From Paenibacillus durus (GTDB taxonomy: Bacteria; Bacillota; Bacilli; Paenibacillales; Paenibacillaceae), in assembly GCF_000756615.1 (NCBI RefSeq), contig NZ_CP009288.1, forward strand, positions 1,860,001 to 1,924,000: 64,000 nucleotides of DNA. Reading direction: 5' to 3'. Every line of letters starts with the position of its first letter. Position 1 is the stretch's first letter. The notes beneath the pieces are model-generated. The model saw only the letters and a program-made list of their open reading frames with translations, was not told the origin of the DNA and did not search any database. This document shows positions 1-9,009 of the stretch, piece by piece. Position numbers and translations under genes: made by a program.

Positions 1-1
1 T

Positions 2-622
2 GAGCCGCTGTCCAATCTGGACGCGAAGCTCCGCATCCAAATGCGGGTGGAGCTCAGCGAGCTGCACAAGCGCCTTGGAGCGACTATCGTGTACGTTACC
101 CATGACCAGGTGGAAGCCATGACACTGGGCGAGCGCATCGTCGTCATGAATCAGGGGGTTATTCAGCAGATCGCCTCGCCGACAGAGCTGTATGCCAATC
201 CGAAGAACATGTTCGTTGCGGGCTTTATCGGCTCCCCGGCGATGAACTTTATCGATGCCCGCTTCGAGCAGGGCCGCATTGTGGTGGATGGCGCTTCGTT
301 CGGACTGCCGGAAGAAGTCGCAGCGCGCTTGTCGGCCTACTCGGGCAAAAAGGTAATACTTGGCATCCGTCCGGAGGACATCTACGGGGAGGATTTCGCA
401 CCGGGCGTTTCCACGGAGCACCGGCTTCAAGCTCATATCCAGGTGGTCGAGCATTTGGGCTCGGAGAACCTTATTTATTTTCATGTAGGCGACCGGCTGG
501 TGACGGCAAAGGTGCATCCCGAGACGAAGGGCTATAACGGACTTGCCAAAGAATTTATTCTCGATCTGAGAAAATGCCATTATTTCGATCCGGAGACGCA
601 GGAACGGATAACCGGCAAATAA
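2..622 (+). CDS. sugar ABC transporter ATP-binding protein (MsmX/UgpC type), 5' end outside window
   Basis: This is the C-terminal two thirds of an ABC ATPase; the reading frame is open from base 2, so the start lies upstream of the window. The visible part begins at the D-loop (EPLSNLDAKLR), followed by the H-loop (YVTHDQVEAMTL) and the usual RIVVMNQGVIQQIASPTELY segment. The last ~120 residues form a TOBE-like regulatory domain (GIRPEDIY). This layout is typical of the shared ATPases (MsmX, UgpC, MalK) that energise carbohydrate importers at the inner face of the membrane. Walker A and the signature motif are not visible. The exact substrate cannot be told. It lies 43 bp upstream of the next gene on the same strand and may be co-transcribed with the cell-wall sugar genes. 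Confidence 0.9.
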   Translation, partial: EPLSNLDAKLRIQMRVELSELHKRLGATIVYVTHDQVEAMTLGERIVVMNQGVIQQIASPTELYANPKNMFVAGFIGSPAMNFIDARFEQGRIVVDGASFGLPEEVAARLSAYSGKKVILGIRPEDIYGEDFAPGVSTEHRLQAHIQVVEHLGSENLIYFHVGDRLVTAKVHPETKGYNGLAKEFILDLRKCHYFDPETQERITGK

Positions 623-665
623 GCGGTAGGCGTCAATTCTGTCTGAACAAAGGGGTGCACACGCA

Positions 666-1370
666 ATGAGAAAACTGAATGAGGTGCTGATCGGCACGGG
701 AACGGAAATCTACAGAGAAATCATCCCGCTTACGCTGCTGAGTCTGACCGGCTCTGCCGTACTTGTTCCCGCAATTCTGTTTCTTCCGGTGCCGCTGACG
801 CTGCTGCTGCTTCCTCTCGTCTATATGCCTTTGCTATTTGGCTCGTTCTACGCGTATCACCGCAAAGCGGAGGGGAATAAGCTAAAGATTCGCTCCATGC
901 TGGGCGGCGCGGTAAAAGGTTTCATGCCCTCATTGCTGCTTGGCCTGCTGTTTGCTCTGCTTGGTCTGATTTTATGGTCGACCTGGTGGTATTACGGCGG
1001 GCGCGGCAGCTTGGCGGGCCGGGCGGTTGCCATTTTTCAGACCTATTTCGTCGCTATGGCGCTCGTTTCCCAGTTCTATACACTGCAGTTGGTCATTCAG
1101 CGGGAGATGGGCATCTTTAAGGCAATGGGCGAGAGTGTAAAGCTGTTCTTCCGGCATCCCGCTTATACAATCGGTGCATTCTTTCAAGCGGTGTGCGTCG
1201 GCGCGATGCTGGCTGTAACCGTTGTGGGCTTCTTTGCTCTTTTTAGCGGCATGCTGTCCGTCTATTCTTATAAAGCCGTTCATAATGTCCTTAACCCGGA
1301 CGAGGCCGGGGAAACTGCGGAGGAACAAGGGCCGGGCGGGGCCGTCTATGCCGGAAGGGAGCGTTTATGA
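666..1370 (+). CDS. polytopic membrane protein, DUF624/YesL-like
   Basis: A 234-aa hydrophobic protein with about five predicted membrane segments (roughly residues 20-45, 48-62, 82-103, 115-140 and 170-200) and a short charged C-terminal tail. The start has an AAAGGGG ribosome site. The overall plan resembles the YesL/DUF624 family often found beside sugar ABC transporters in Paenibacillus, but no diagnostic motif was recognised, so the family is tentative. Its stop codon overlaps the start of the next gene (ATGA), pointing to translational coupling with namZ. A role in sugar uptake or in membrane association of the recycling enzymes is inferred from position only. Confidence 0.7.
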   Translation: MRKLNEVLIGTGTEIYREIIPLTLLSLTGSAVLVPAILFLPVPLTLLLLPLVYMPLLFGSFYAYHRKAEGNKLKIRSMLGGAVKGFMPSLLLGLLFALLGLILWSTWWYYGGRGSLAGRAVAIFQTYFVAMALVSQFYTLQLVIQREMGIFKAMGESVKLFFRHPAYTIGAFFQAVCVGAMLAVTVVGFFALFSGMLSVYSYKAVHNVLNPDEAGETAEEQGPGGAVYAGRERL

Positions 1371-2674
1371 ATGCGGGCCGAGAGGATAAGGACGTGAACC
1401 TTGGCGAAGCAAGAACGGCCATGGGTCTGAGCTCCAGGAAGAATGCCGCATATCTCGGTGCAATGACTTGGGACAACGGAGCGCAGAGCCACAAGGATAC
1501 GGCATTCCAGGGCGTCCGCACCGGCGCCGACCGGCTTGCCGGGGGCTTCAGCCATCCGCTGCTGGATGGAAGACGTATCGGCCTGGTCACGAATCCGACC
1601 GGCATCACGTCGGATTTTAGATCAACTGTAAGTATCTGCGCGGAATTGCCGTCTTCCCAGCTGACGGCGCTGTTCGCCTACGAGCATGGGATTCGCGGCC
1701 AGCACCAGGCGGGCGTACGGTTTGAGGGCGAATGGGATGAACGTTTAGACGTTCCTGTATACAGTCTGTATGGAAGGAACACCCGGCCGCAGAGATATAT
1801 GCTAAACAATGTCGATACAGTGGTGTTCGATGTTCAGGATTTAGGGATTCGGTTCTATACTTACCTGTCCACGTTGCTGTACGTCATGGAAGCCTGCGCG
1901 GAGAATGGCAAAAGCTTGCTGGTGCTGGACCGGCCCAACCCGCTTGGCGGTCTCGCCTGCGAAGGCGGCCTGCTGAAGCGGGGCTACGAGTCGATGGTGG
2001 GCGCATGGAGCATGCCAATCCGCACGGGCATGACGCTCGGGGAGCTGGCGCTGATGGCGAACGAGAAGAAAGGGCTTGGCTGCGACCTAAGCGTCATCCC
2101 AATGGAAGGGTGGGAACGCGGTATGGAATATGGCGATACCGGTCTGCCGTGGCTGCTTCCGTCCCCGAATATGCCATCGGTCGATACCGTCAGGGTATAC
2201 GGGGGAACCTGCTTTTTCGAAGGAACCAATCTGTCCGAAGGGCGGGGCACGACGCGGCCGTTCGAGTGGATCGGAGCGCCTTGGCTGGACGGAGAGTTAT
2301 TCGCTGAAGCGGTGAACCGCCATGAAATGTCGGGAGTGTATGCCCATCCGGTATATATGACGCCGTCTTTTTCCAAACATCAAGGAAGTCTATGCGGCGG
2401 CGTTCGTCTATTCGTAACGGACTCGGACCGCTTTCAATCCGTGCAGGCCGGACTTGTTCTGCTGCATGAAGCGATATCGCTGTATCCGGAGCATTTCAAG
2501 TGGCTGGTCCCGCCGAAAGCGGGCTCCCGTTATTTTATCGACTTATTGACCGGCGGAGACGAGGTCCGATCGCGCATTAGGATCAAGGAGGGTCTTGCCC
2601 GAATTATGGATGCATGGCTTAAAGAAAGCGAAGAGTGGAACGCGGCGCGCAGGCCCTATCTTTTATATTCGTAA
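1367..2674 (+). CDS. namZ: exo-beta-N-acetylmuramidase NamZ-like (DUF1343)
   Basis: A 435-aa DUF1343 protein. Core motifs include GRRIGLVTNPTG, FAYEHGIRGQHQAG, VVFDVQDLGIRFYTYLSTL and LLVLDRPNPLGG. In Bacillus subtilis this family (NamZ/YbbC) removes terminal MurNAc from peptidoglycan fragments and works with NagZ. The chosen start overlaps the previous stop (ATGA). The first ~50 residues precede the conserved core and a later in-frame ATG is possible. No signal peptide is visible, unlike the exported B. subtilis enzyme, so this copy may act in the cytosol on imported muropeptides. It is followed after 47 bp by nagZ and then anmK, forming a coherent recycling unit. Confidence 0.88.
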   Translation: MNAGREDKDVNLGEARTAMGLSSRKNAAYLGAMTWDNGAQSHKDTAFQGVRTGADRLAGGFSHPLLDGRRIGLVTNPTGITSDFRSTVSICAELPSSQLTALFAYEHGIRGQHQAGVRFEGEWDERLDVPVYSLYGRNTRPQRYMLNNVDTVVFDVQDLGIRFYTYLSTLLYVMEACAENGKSLLVLDRPNPLGGLACEGGLLKRGYESMVGAWSMPIRTGMTLGELALMANEKKGLGCDLSVIPMEGWERGMEYGDTGLPWLLPSPNMPSVDTVRVYGGTCFFEGTNLSEGRGTTRPFEWIGAPWLDGELFAEAVNRHEMSGVYAHPVYMTPSFSKHQGSLCGGVRLFVTDSDRFQSVQAGLVLLHEAISLYPEHFKWLVPPKAGSRYFIDLLTGGDEVRSRIRIKEGLARIMDAWLKESEEWNAARRPYLLYS

Positions 2675-2721
2675 AAAAGCGGTCATTCGCAAGTTTAAGT
2701 TACGGAAGGAGAAATGGCAGC

Positions 2722-4647
2722 ATGGAGCGGCAGAATGAGGAAACGTTCGCAGCGGCGAAAGCTCAGGAGATGGAGGATGATGCGGCAAAAGCGCCCGATT
2801 ACGCGGCGCCGGAGACAGAGGCAGCGGCGGGGAGGGGGTTATCTGATGCGCCGGACGTTCCGGACGTTTCCAGTCAGGTGGAAGAGCTCCTCGCCGGAAT
2901 GAGCCTCAGGGACAAAATCGGTCAGATGCTGATCTGCGGCTTCGAAGGAACCTCTATGGACGGTGATCTCCGGCGGCTGGTCACCGACAATAATATCGGC
3001 GGCGTCATTTATTTCGCCCGCAATGTGGAATCACCGGCGCAAATTGCCCGGCTTACCGCCGATTTGCAGGACGCGGCCGCGCAGAGCGGAACGGCGCCGC
3101 TCTGGATCACCATCGACCAGGAAGGCGGCATGGTCGCCCGGATTACCGAAGGCGTCGCGCTGATGCCGGGCGGAATGGCCATTGCCGCCGCCGGGTCGGA
3201 GCAGGACGCCTATTTGGCCGCTTATACCAGCGGCCGGGAGCTTGCCGCCATGGGCATTAATCTGAACTATGCCCCGGTGCTGGATGTCAACAACAACCCG
3301 CGCAATCCCGTGATCGGGGTGCGGTCCTTCGGCGAGTCGCCGGAGAAGGTCGCCCGGTTCGGCGCGGAGACGCTTCGCGGCTTTCAGGATGCCGGTGTCG
3401 CCGCGACAGCCAAGCATTTTCCCGGTCACGGCGACACCGATGTCGATTCTCATCTCGACCTGCCAATCGTGCCGCACGACCGGGAGCGCATGGAAGAGGT
3501 AGAGCTGAAGCCGTTCAGGGAAGCGATACGGGCGGGTGTAGATGCCATAATGTCGGCACATATTTATTTCCCCGCGCTGGAGACCCGGAAGCTTCCTGTA
3601 ACCCTCTCACGGGCGGCGCTCACCGGGCTGCTGCGCGAAGAGCTTGGATTCCGGGGCATAATCATGACCGACTGCATGGAAATGAACGCTATTGCCGAGC
3701 ATTTCGGCACGGTCGAGGCTTCCGTGATGGCGGTCGAGGCCGGCGCGGATCTCGTGCTGGTCAGCCACCGTCTCGACCGCCAGCTCGGCGCGATTGGAGC
3801 GATTGAACTGGCGGTTAAGGAAGGCAAATTAAGCGCGGAGCGCATCGACGAATCAGTGCGCCGTCTGCTTGCCATGAAGCTATGGCGCGGCGTGTTGGGC
3901 AACCGGCTGTCGCCGGAGGGCCAACCCGGTAACCCCGCAGCCAGTATCCCCGTTGACATTGATCCCGTCATTATCATCCCTGACCCTATTGATCCTGTTG
4001 TGGGAATTCCGGAGGCAAGCGGATCGGCTTCGGGTGATACAATTCAGAGCGCCTCTTTTACGGCGGACTTGTCTATCCTGAATAGTCCGGAGCACCGGGA
4101 GATTGCGCGGCGAATCAGCGAAGCAAGCATGACGCTTGTGCGGCATGGCCTTCCGATGCTGCCGCTGGGCGGGGAACGGACGCTGGTCATCACCATCGCA
4201 CCGGCGGTGGCAACGCTCGTCGATGAATCCATGACGGCAGGCGCCGGACTCGGCTCTGCGCTGAAGCGGCATGGTCTGGACTGCGGCGAGGTTGTTATTC
4301 CGCCGTCCGAAATTGCCGGGAGTCTCGATTCACTGATCCGTGAAGCGGTGTCCGGCGGATATGGGCACTTCGTTGTCGGCACGTACAACGCGCAATTCGA
4401 CGCCGCGCAAATCTCGCTGGTGAAATCCCTGCTTGCGCTGAGGAAACCGCTCGCGGTGGCCGCACTGCGCAATCCCTATGACCTGCTGGCATTTCCGGAA
4501 GTGCAGGTGTACGCAGCGTCCTACGGGTCCCGTCCGCTTGCGCTGGACAGCATGGCGAAGGCGCTGCTGGGCCTCATTCCGTTCCGGGGCCGCCTGCCCG
4601 TATCGCTCGGAGAGCTGCATCCGGCTGGCTGGGGGCTTGAGCTATGA
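2722..4647 (+). CDS. nagZ: beta-N-acetylhexosaminidase NagZ (GH3)
   Basis: A 641-aa family 3 glycoside hydrolase. The start at 2722 is set by an upstream GGAAGGAG site; an 87-nt longer frame has no such site. The TIM barrel (about residues 55-395) contains TIDQEGG, the AKHFPGHGDTD motif with the NagZ acid/base His244 in the DVDSH loop, and the nucleophile Asp317 in MTDCMEM. A second domain (about 440-641) matches the two-domain form of Gram-positive NagZ rather than the short Gram-negative form. Family role: release of GlcNAc from muropeptides. The N terminus is acidic and Ala/Glu-rich without a signal sequence, suggesting a cytosolic enzyme. The 3' end overlaps anmK by 4 nt. Confidence 0.93.
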   Translation: MERQNEETFAAAKAQEMEDDAAKAPDYAAPETEAAAGRGLSDAPDVPDVSSQVEELLAGMSLRDKIGQMLICGFEGTSMDGDLRRLVTDNNIGGVIYFARNVESPAQIARLTADLQDAAAQSGTAPLWITIDQEGGMVARITEGVALMPGGMAIAAAGSEQDAYLAAYTSGRELAAMGINLNYAPVLDVNNNPRNPVIGVRSFGESPEKVARFGAETLRGFQDAGVAATAKHFPGHGDTDVDSHLDLPIVPHDRERMEEVELKPFREAIRAGVDAIMSAHIYFPALETRKLPVTLSRAALTGLLREELGFRGIIMTDCMEMNAIAEHFGTVEASVMAVEAGADLVLVSHRLDRQLGAIGAIELAVKEGKLSAERIDESVRRLLAMKLWRGVLGNRLSPEGQPGNPAASIPVDIDPVIIIPDPIDPVVGIPEASGSASGDTIQSASFTADLSILNSPEHREIARRISEASMTLVRHGLPMLPLGGERTLVITIAPAVATLVDESMTAGAGLGSALKRHGLDCGEVVIPPSEIAGSLDSLIREAVSGGYGHFVVGTYNAQFDAAQISLVKSLLALRKPLAVAALRNPYDLLAFPEVQVYAASYGSRPLALDSMAKALLGLIPFRGRLPVSLGELHPAGWGLEL

Positions 4648-5831
4648 TCGGGCCCCTGTGGAATAAACGGAGGGCGACGGTCCTCGGACTGATGTCCGGC
4701 ACCTCGCTGGACGGCATCGACGCGGCCATTGTGTCCATCGAAGGCGCTGGGCTTGCGGCGAAGGCGAAGCTGCTGCATTATTACAGCGTCCCATATGACG
4801 AAGCGCTGCGCGAGCGGCTGAAGGAGCTGTGCACCACCGAGCGCTCCTCGGTGGACCTCGTTTGCGGCATGAACGTCTACCTCGCCGAGAAATTCGCCGA
4901 AGCATCCATAGCGGCCGTTCACAGCGCGGGGATGGAGATGGAAGAGATCGATCTCATCAGTTCCCACGGCCAGACGGTGTGGCATATTCCGGAAGAAGAC
5001 GCCGTTGACGCTTATAAGGTCCGTTCAACGCTGCAATTGGGCGACTTGTCCGTGCTCGCCAAGCGGACAGGCCGGCCTGTCGTCGGTGATTTCCGCCCGG
5101 CCGACATGGCGGTCGGCGGTCAGGGCGCACCGCTCGCCCCATACGGTGACCTGATTCTGTTCCGCCATCCCTCGAAGGGGCGGCTGCTGCAAAACATCGG
5201 CGGCATCGGCAACTGCACCGCTCTGCCGCCTCTTACCGGACCCGAAGACGTATTCGCATTCGATACGGGCCCCGGCAATATGGTGATCGACCAGACCGTA
5301 TATCTGCTGTCGGATGGCAAATGGACCTATGACGAAGGCGGCTCATGGGCCGCGCGGGGGAATGCCGACGAAGCGCTAGTGGCAGAGATGCTGGAGCATC
5401 CCTATTTTGCCATGGAGCCGCCGAAATCCACAGGCCGCGAGCTGTTCGGAAAGGCGTATGCCGCCGAATTCGTCTCCCGGGCCGTATCGCGGGGCCTTAG
5501 CGAAAGCGATATTGTCGCAACGGCGACTGCCTTCACGGCCCGGACGATTGCGGAAGGCTGTAACCGCTTTGTCTTTCCCCGCTGTCCCATCGACGAGGTA
5601 ATCGTCAGTGGCGGTGGGGCGCATAACCGTACGCTGCTGAACATGCTGCGGCAATTGCTGCCGGGGCAGTCCATCCTGACCTCGGGCGAACTGGGCGTCA
5701 GCGACGATGCGAAGGAGGCGGTCATTTTCGCGCTGCTGGGAAATGATTTTATGCACGGCATCAGCAACCATCTCCCTTCGGCTACCGGCGCGAACCGTTC
5801 GACGGTACTGGGGAAGCTGGCTTTGCCGTAA
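4644..5831 (+). CDS. anmK: anhydro-N-acetylmuramic acid kinase AnmK
   Basis: A 395-aa protein of the usual AnmK length. It carries the N-terminal phosphate loop GLMSGTSLDGIDAA, the SSHGQTVWH segment, GGQGAPLAPYGD, a FDTGPGNMVID motif and the C-terminal VSGGGAHN loop. The family hydrates and phosphorylates 1,6-anhydro-MurNAc to MurNAc-6-phosphate, which MurQ then converts to GlcNAc-6-phosphate. Its ATG overlaps the nagZ stop (ATGA), so the genes are translationally coupled. Presence of AnmK implies that anhydro-muropeptides from lytic transglycosylases are recycled here. No murQ lies in the window. The gene ends 26 bp before a convergent gene. Confidence 0.95.
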   Translation: MIGPLWNKRRATVLGLMSGTSLDGIDAAIVSIEGAGLAAKAKLLHYYSVPYDEALRERLKELCTTERSSVDLVCGMNVYLAEKFAEASIAAVHSAGMEMEEIDLISSHGQTVWHIPEEDAVDAYKVRSTLQLGDLSVLAKRTGRPVVGDFRPADMAVGGQGAPLAPYGDLILFRHPSKGRLLQNIGGIGNCTALPPLTGPEDVFAFDTGPGNMVIDQTVYLLSDGKWTYDEGGSWAARGNADEALVAEMLEHPYFAMEPPKSTGRELFGKAYAAEFVSRAVSRGLSESDIVATATAFTARTIAEGCNRFVFPRCPIDEVIVSGGGAHNRTLLNMLRQLLPGQSILTSGELGVSDDAKEAVIFALLGNDFMHGISNHLPSATGANRSTVLGKLALP

Positions 5832-5856
5832 GGTTATGGATATCATGTTGCAATAA

Positions 5857-6996
5857 TTAAAGCTTTCGAATCGGTGTGATCAGAGCGATCGTTACTTCCA
5901 AGACCTTGGCTGCTGCCGCAACGGCAAATACTGCCCGGGGATCGGTCCATTCGGAAAGCGCAGCGCCTGTCATTGCTCCTAAAGGCATGGCAAGGCGGGT
6001 CAATACTCGTGAAAAACCAAGGACCCGTCCGATCATATCCGAGGGAATAGTCTCTTGGCGAACGGAAGTGACGATTGTATTCCAGGCTGTATTGCAGACC
6101 GTTACGGCAAAAAAAGCAATGCCAGGCGCCAGCCAGAATTGACTGATTGAAGCAAAAACAAACCCGGCGCTTCCAATTCCCAAGAGTACCGGAATCAACT
6201 TTCCCCGAGGGAAATGATTCTCCAGCGGAACGGCCAGAATACTGCCGACAACCCCCCCAAATCCCAGCAGGGTGTAGTTAAGACTGCTCTGCTGCGCGTT
6301 AAGATGAAGTGTGTTCAACAGATAGAACATTAGCACGCCGAAAGCTGCACTGTACCCGAAGTTTCCGATCATCGCTTGAAACGAGAAGGATAGGTTGATT
6401 TTGGAATGAATCAGCCAGCGGAATCCTTCACCGATGTCTTTGAAAATCTGCGAAAGGCTTGTCCGTGACTTAGGTTTATTGAAACTGGGCATGAGTATTA
6501 GAACAATAAGAGTTCCTGCGAATGAAACGGCATCCAACCAAAGTGAATGGAACCCGCCGATGGAAATAATCAACGCACCTGCAAGCAGCGGTCCCGCCAG
6601 CTCCGCAATTTGATTGGTCAACTGGTAGGAAGCATTGGCGCGGGTTAGCTGCTTGGGTGCCAAGGCAGGAATGATGGCTACAGTGGATACATCAAACATG
6701 AGAGAAAGTATAGTGAGCACGAATGAAATTGCATACAGCGCCCAAAGCTGCAGCTGGCCAGTGAAGTGAAGGAGAGGAATCAAGGCGACGAGCAGCGCTC
6801 TCGAAATATCGGTAAAGATCATAAGCTTTTTACGTTCCCAGCGGTCAACAAGGCTTCCTGCGAGTGGACCAAACAAGACAATCGGCAGGACGCTCACCGC
6901 ATACATGGACCCCATTACGATACTGGATTGAGTTAATTTGTAGGAGATCCACGGAATAGCGAAGGTAAATAAAGAATCTCCCAATCTTGAATAGAT
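5857..6996 (-). pseudogene. MFS transporter, 5' end lost at an IS junction
   Basis: About 375 codons encode transmembrane helices of a major facilitator permease, including the loop GSLVDRWERKK, the hallmark of macrolide-efflux-like (MefA/YfmO type) MFS proteins. The readable protein begins inside helix 1 (SRLGDSLFTFAIPW). Homologous families normally have 15-25 further residues before this point. Upstream the frame runs into a stop at 6997-6999, exactly where the TnpB element begins. The missing N terminus was not found on the far side of the element. A TTG at 6984 could restart translation but would lack half of helix 1 and has no good ribosome site. Most likely inactive. Confidence 0.75.
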
Positions 6997-7116
6997 TTAG
7001 TGTCGCAGTCCCCCACCTCTCCAACAGCGAAGGTGAGGGTTAGACACGTTCGCTTCACCAAACATACGTTCTTGTGTTATACTAGACTCATCAAACTTGT
7101 GATGGAGGCGTATCTC

Positions 7117-8463
7117 ATGAAGGTGGTCAAAACACTCAAACATCCGATTACGTCTCACCACCGCATGCTAGATGCGACTCTTCATGTGTATCAAGAGGCG
7201 CTGTCGTTCTTGATTACGGTCATTCATGAGCAGTTTATCGCCTTGGAATCGTTATCCACCCAAGCGGTGGTGACGGCGGTAGAACGGTTGACTCATCGTA
7301 CCAAGCATAATCCGAATCCGCTCTACCCCGAGTTTGATCAACGCTTTTATAAGTTTCCTTCGTACTTCCGCAGAAGTGCCATTGCAGAAGCGTTTGGCAT
7401 GGTGAAAAGTCATCATTCCCGTTTTGGGCTTTGGCAAGCCGAGCGGCAACGCGCCCAGCAAGAAGGGAAACGCTTTTCAAAGAAACCGCCGACACTTGAG
7501 GCTCATCATCAGGCGTTCCCTTGCTTGTACAAAGGCAATATGTTCATTCGAACCTCCGATAGGGCAGCCAACATCAAGGTATTTCATCAAGGCGATTGGG
7601 TCTGGCTCCCCATTACCTTTAAGGGGCAGGACCTATTTAAACGTAACGTGTGGAACATGAAAGAATGCAACCCCAGATTGGTCCGAAAAGGAAAACGCTA
7701 TGCCCTTCATATCGCCTATGAGGGGGATGTGAAGTTGACTCAGACGGAATTTTCCAAGCAGCGGGTGTGTGCCGTTGATTTAGGGCTAACGAATTCCGCA
7801 GTCTGTTCCGTGATGGACGCAGGCGGCACTGTCTTGGCGAGGAGCTTTATCAACCAAGCCAAAGAAAAAGACCGGATGCGCCAAATCACAGGCAAACTGA
7901 AACAAGCCCAGCGACAATCAGGTCTAGGTGCAAAACCGAATTTTTGGCGGCGGATGAACGGCTTACAGACGCATATCGTCCACGATACCGCGCATCAAAT
8001 CCTCGCCTTTGCCCAAAAGCACAGCGCAGAGGTCATCGTCATGGAGTATTTAGGCAAGATGCGTCTGCCTAAAGGAACGTGGGGAGCCAAGCGGCTTCGT
8101 GCCAAACTCCAGTTTTGGGCCAAACGGCGCATCCAAACGAAAGTGACCGAAATGGCGCATTTCCTGGGGATGCGGGTTTCCATGGTCAACCCGGCGAATA
8201 CCAGTGCGCTTGCTTTTGACGGCAGTGGATTTGTACAACGCAACACAAAGCGTGATGTTGCTGTATTCGCAACAGGCAAAACGTATCACGCGGACCTTAA
8301 TGCCTCGTATAACATCGGCGCACGGTACGTGCTACGTAATATACAAAAAGCCACCTCTGAAAAGATGTGGTTGTCCTTGGAGGCAAAAGACCCTTCATTG
8401 GCAAAACGAACGTATTGGACGTTGGCTTCCCTCATTAGGGTGCAACAGGCGTTGAGACTTTAA
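7117..8463 (+). CDS. tnpB: TnpB RNA-guided nuclease, IS1341 subgroup
   Basis: A 448-aa TnpB. The start at 7117 has GGAGG eight bases upstream; a longer open frame to 7000 overlaps the left-end hairpin. All three RuvC catalytic acids are visible: Asp221 in AVDLGLTNS, Glu310 in VIVMEYLGKM and Asp393 in HADLNASYNIG. The usual four-cysteine zinc ribbon between the last two is absent; the segment reads NTSALAFDGSGFVQR, a form I recall in IS1341-type proteins of Bacillales. TnpB proteins are RNA-guided DNA nucleases that favour element retention. The frame is intact, so the protein could be active, using RNA from the element right end. Confidence 0.9.
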   Translation: MKVVKTLKHPITSHHRMLDATLHVYQEALSFLITVIHEQFIALESLSTQAVVTAVERLTHRTKHNPNPLYPEFDQRFYKFPSYFRRSAIAEAFGMVKSHHSRFGLWQAERQRAQQEGKRFSKKPPTLEAHHQAFPCLYKGNMFIRTSDRAANIKVFHQGDWVWLPITFKGQDLFKRNVWNMKECNPRLVRKGKRYALHIAYEGDVKLTQTEFSKQRVCAVDLGLTNSAVCSVMDAGGTVLARSFINQAKEKDRMRQITGKLKQAQRQSGLGAKPNFWRRMNGLQTHIVHDTAHQILAFAQKHSAEVIVMEYLGKMRLPKGTWGAKRLRAKLQFWAKRRIQTKVTEMAHFLGMRVSMVNPANTSALAFDGSGFVQRNTKRDVAVFATGKTYHADLNASYNIGARYVLRNIQKATSEKMWLSLEAKDPSLAKRTYWTLASLIRVQQALRL

Positions 8464-8551
8464 ACATGAAGCTCGCAGCGTGTGCAACCCTGTATCGATG
8501 CCAACTGAAGCTCCCACTTCATGCGTATAGCTAAGTGGGGGAGAGTTCACA
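8400..8551 (+). ncRNA. putative omega RNA (reRNA) of the TnpB element
   Basis: Known TnpB elements produce a guide RNA that spans the 3' end of tnpB and the right end, with the guide taken from flanking DNA. Here the segment contains the right-end hairpin near 8510-8545 and ends in GTTCAC. The predicted guide would start near 8552 (ATGAACATTCC). The 5' limit is arbitrary. No transcript evidence can be read from sequence alone. Confidence 0.5.
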
Positions 8552-8666
8552 TGAACATTCCTATTAAAAAACGGATATAGGAGATAGGCAGCTGGAACAG
8601 TGCGGGAGCAGGACTGTCTGTCCATCCGTATTGGGCTGCAGCGGTGAAACCGGACTTGAATTTGCC

Positions 8667-9009
8667 ATGAGTGTACCTCTTTCGCCTTTTATAAAATATA
8701 TAGCCGAGGATAATATAGTTCTTCTTACTTGGAAAAAATTTTGCTGCTACGATGACTATAGAAATTCAACAACATTTGCATTAGACCTATTAAAGAAGCA
8801 TTCGAACAGTAATTTTGTTGTAGATGCAAGAAATGGATTTAAGGATGAGAAGGACGATGTTGAATGGGGTTTTTCAGTATTGCTGCCAGCCATGTCAAGA
8901 ACAGATTGTAAGATCGTTGTGTTTATTATGGAAGAAAGAATTTAGGAAGTATTTTACAGTCAAGAAAGTTACAGGATATACAGAGGCCGTTAAGTATATT
9001 ACAGGATAA
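8667..9009 (+). pseudogene. small STAS-like protein gene broken by a frame change
   Basis: From ATG 8667 the frame encodes about 92 residues (MSVPLSPFIKYIAEDNIVLL onward, then FVVDARNGF and CKIVVFIMEE) and stops at 8943-8945. The next reading frame continues at once with KEFRKYFTVKKVTGYTEAVKYI to a stop at 9007-9009. The two parts read as one alpha/beta protein of ~120-130 residues, so a small deletion with frame change near 8925-8935 is the simplest reading. The fold pattern (strand, helix, VVDxR-like strand) suggests a STAS-like or related domain, but I do not recognise the family. No ribosome site is evident. Confidence 0.5.

Larger units (their letters stand above)
7001..8551 (+). mobile_element. 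IS200/IS605-group element with tnpB only (IS1341 type)
   Basis: The element carries a tnpB gene and no tnpA. The left end has an imperfect hairpin around 7008-7043 (CCCCCACCT pairing with AGGTGAGGG). The right end has a second hairpin at about 8510-8545 (CTCCCACTT pairing with AAGTGGGGGAG) followed by GTTCAC. Such subterminal hairpins without inverted repeats or target duplication are standard for this group. The left limit is set at the break in the MFS reading frame (TTTAG at 6996-7000), the right limit just after the hairpin. Both ends are uncertain by a few bases. Confidence 0.8.

Noticed and set aside
2635..2721. Earlier start for nagZ
   Set aside because: It overlaps namZ, lacks a ribosome site and adds non-conserved residues; GGAAGGAG points to 2722.
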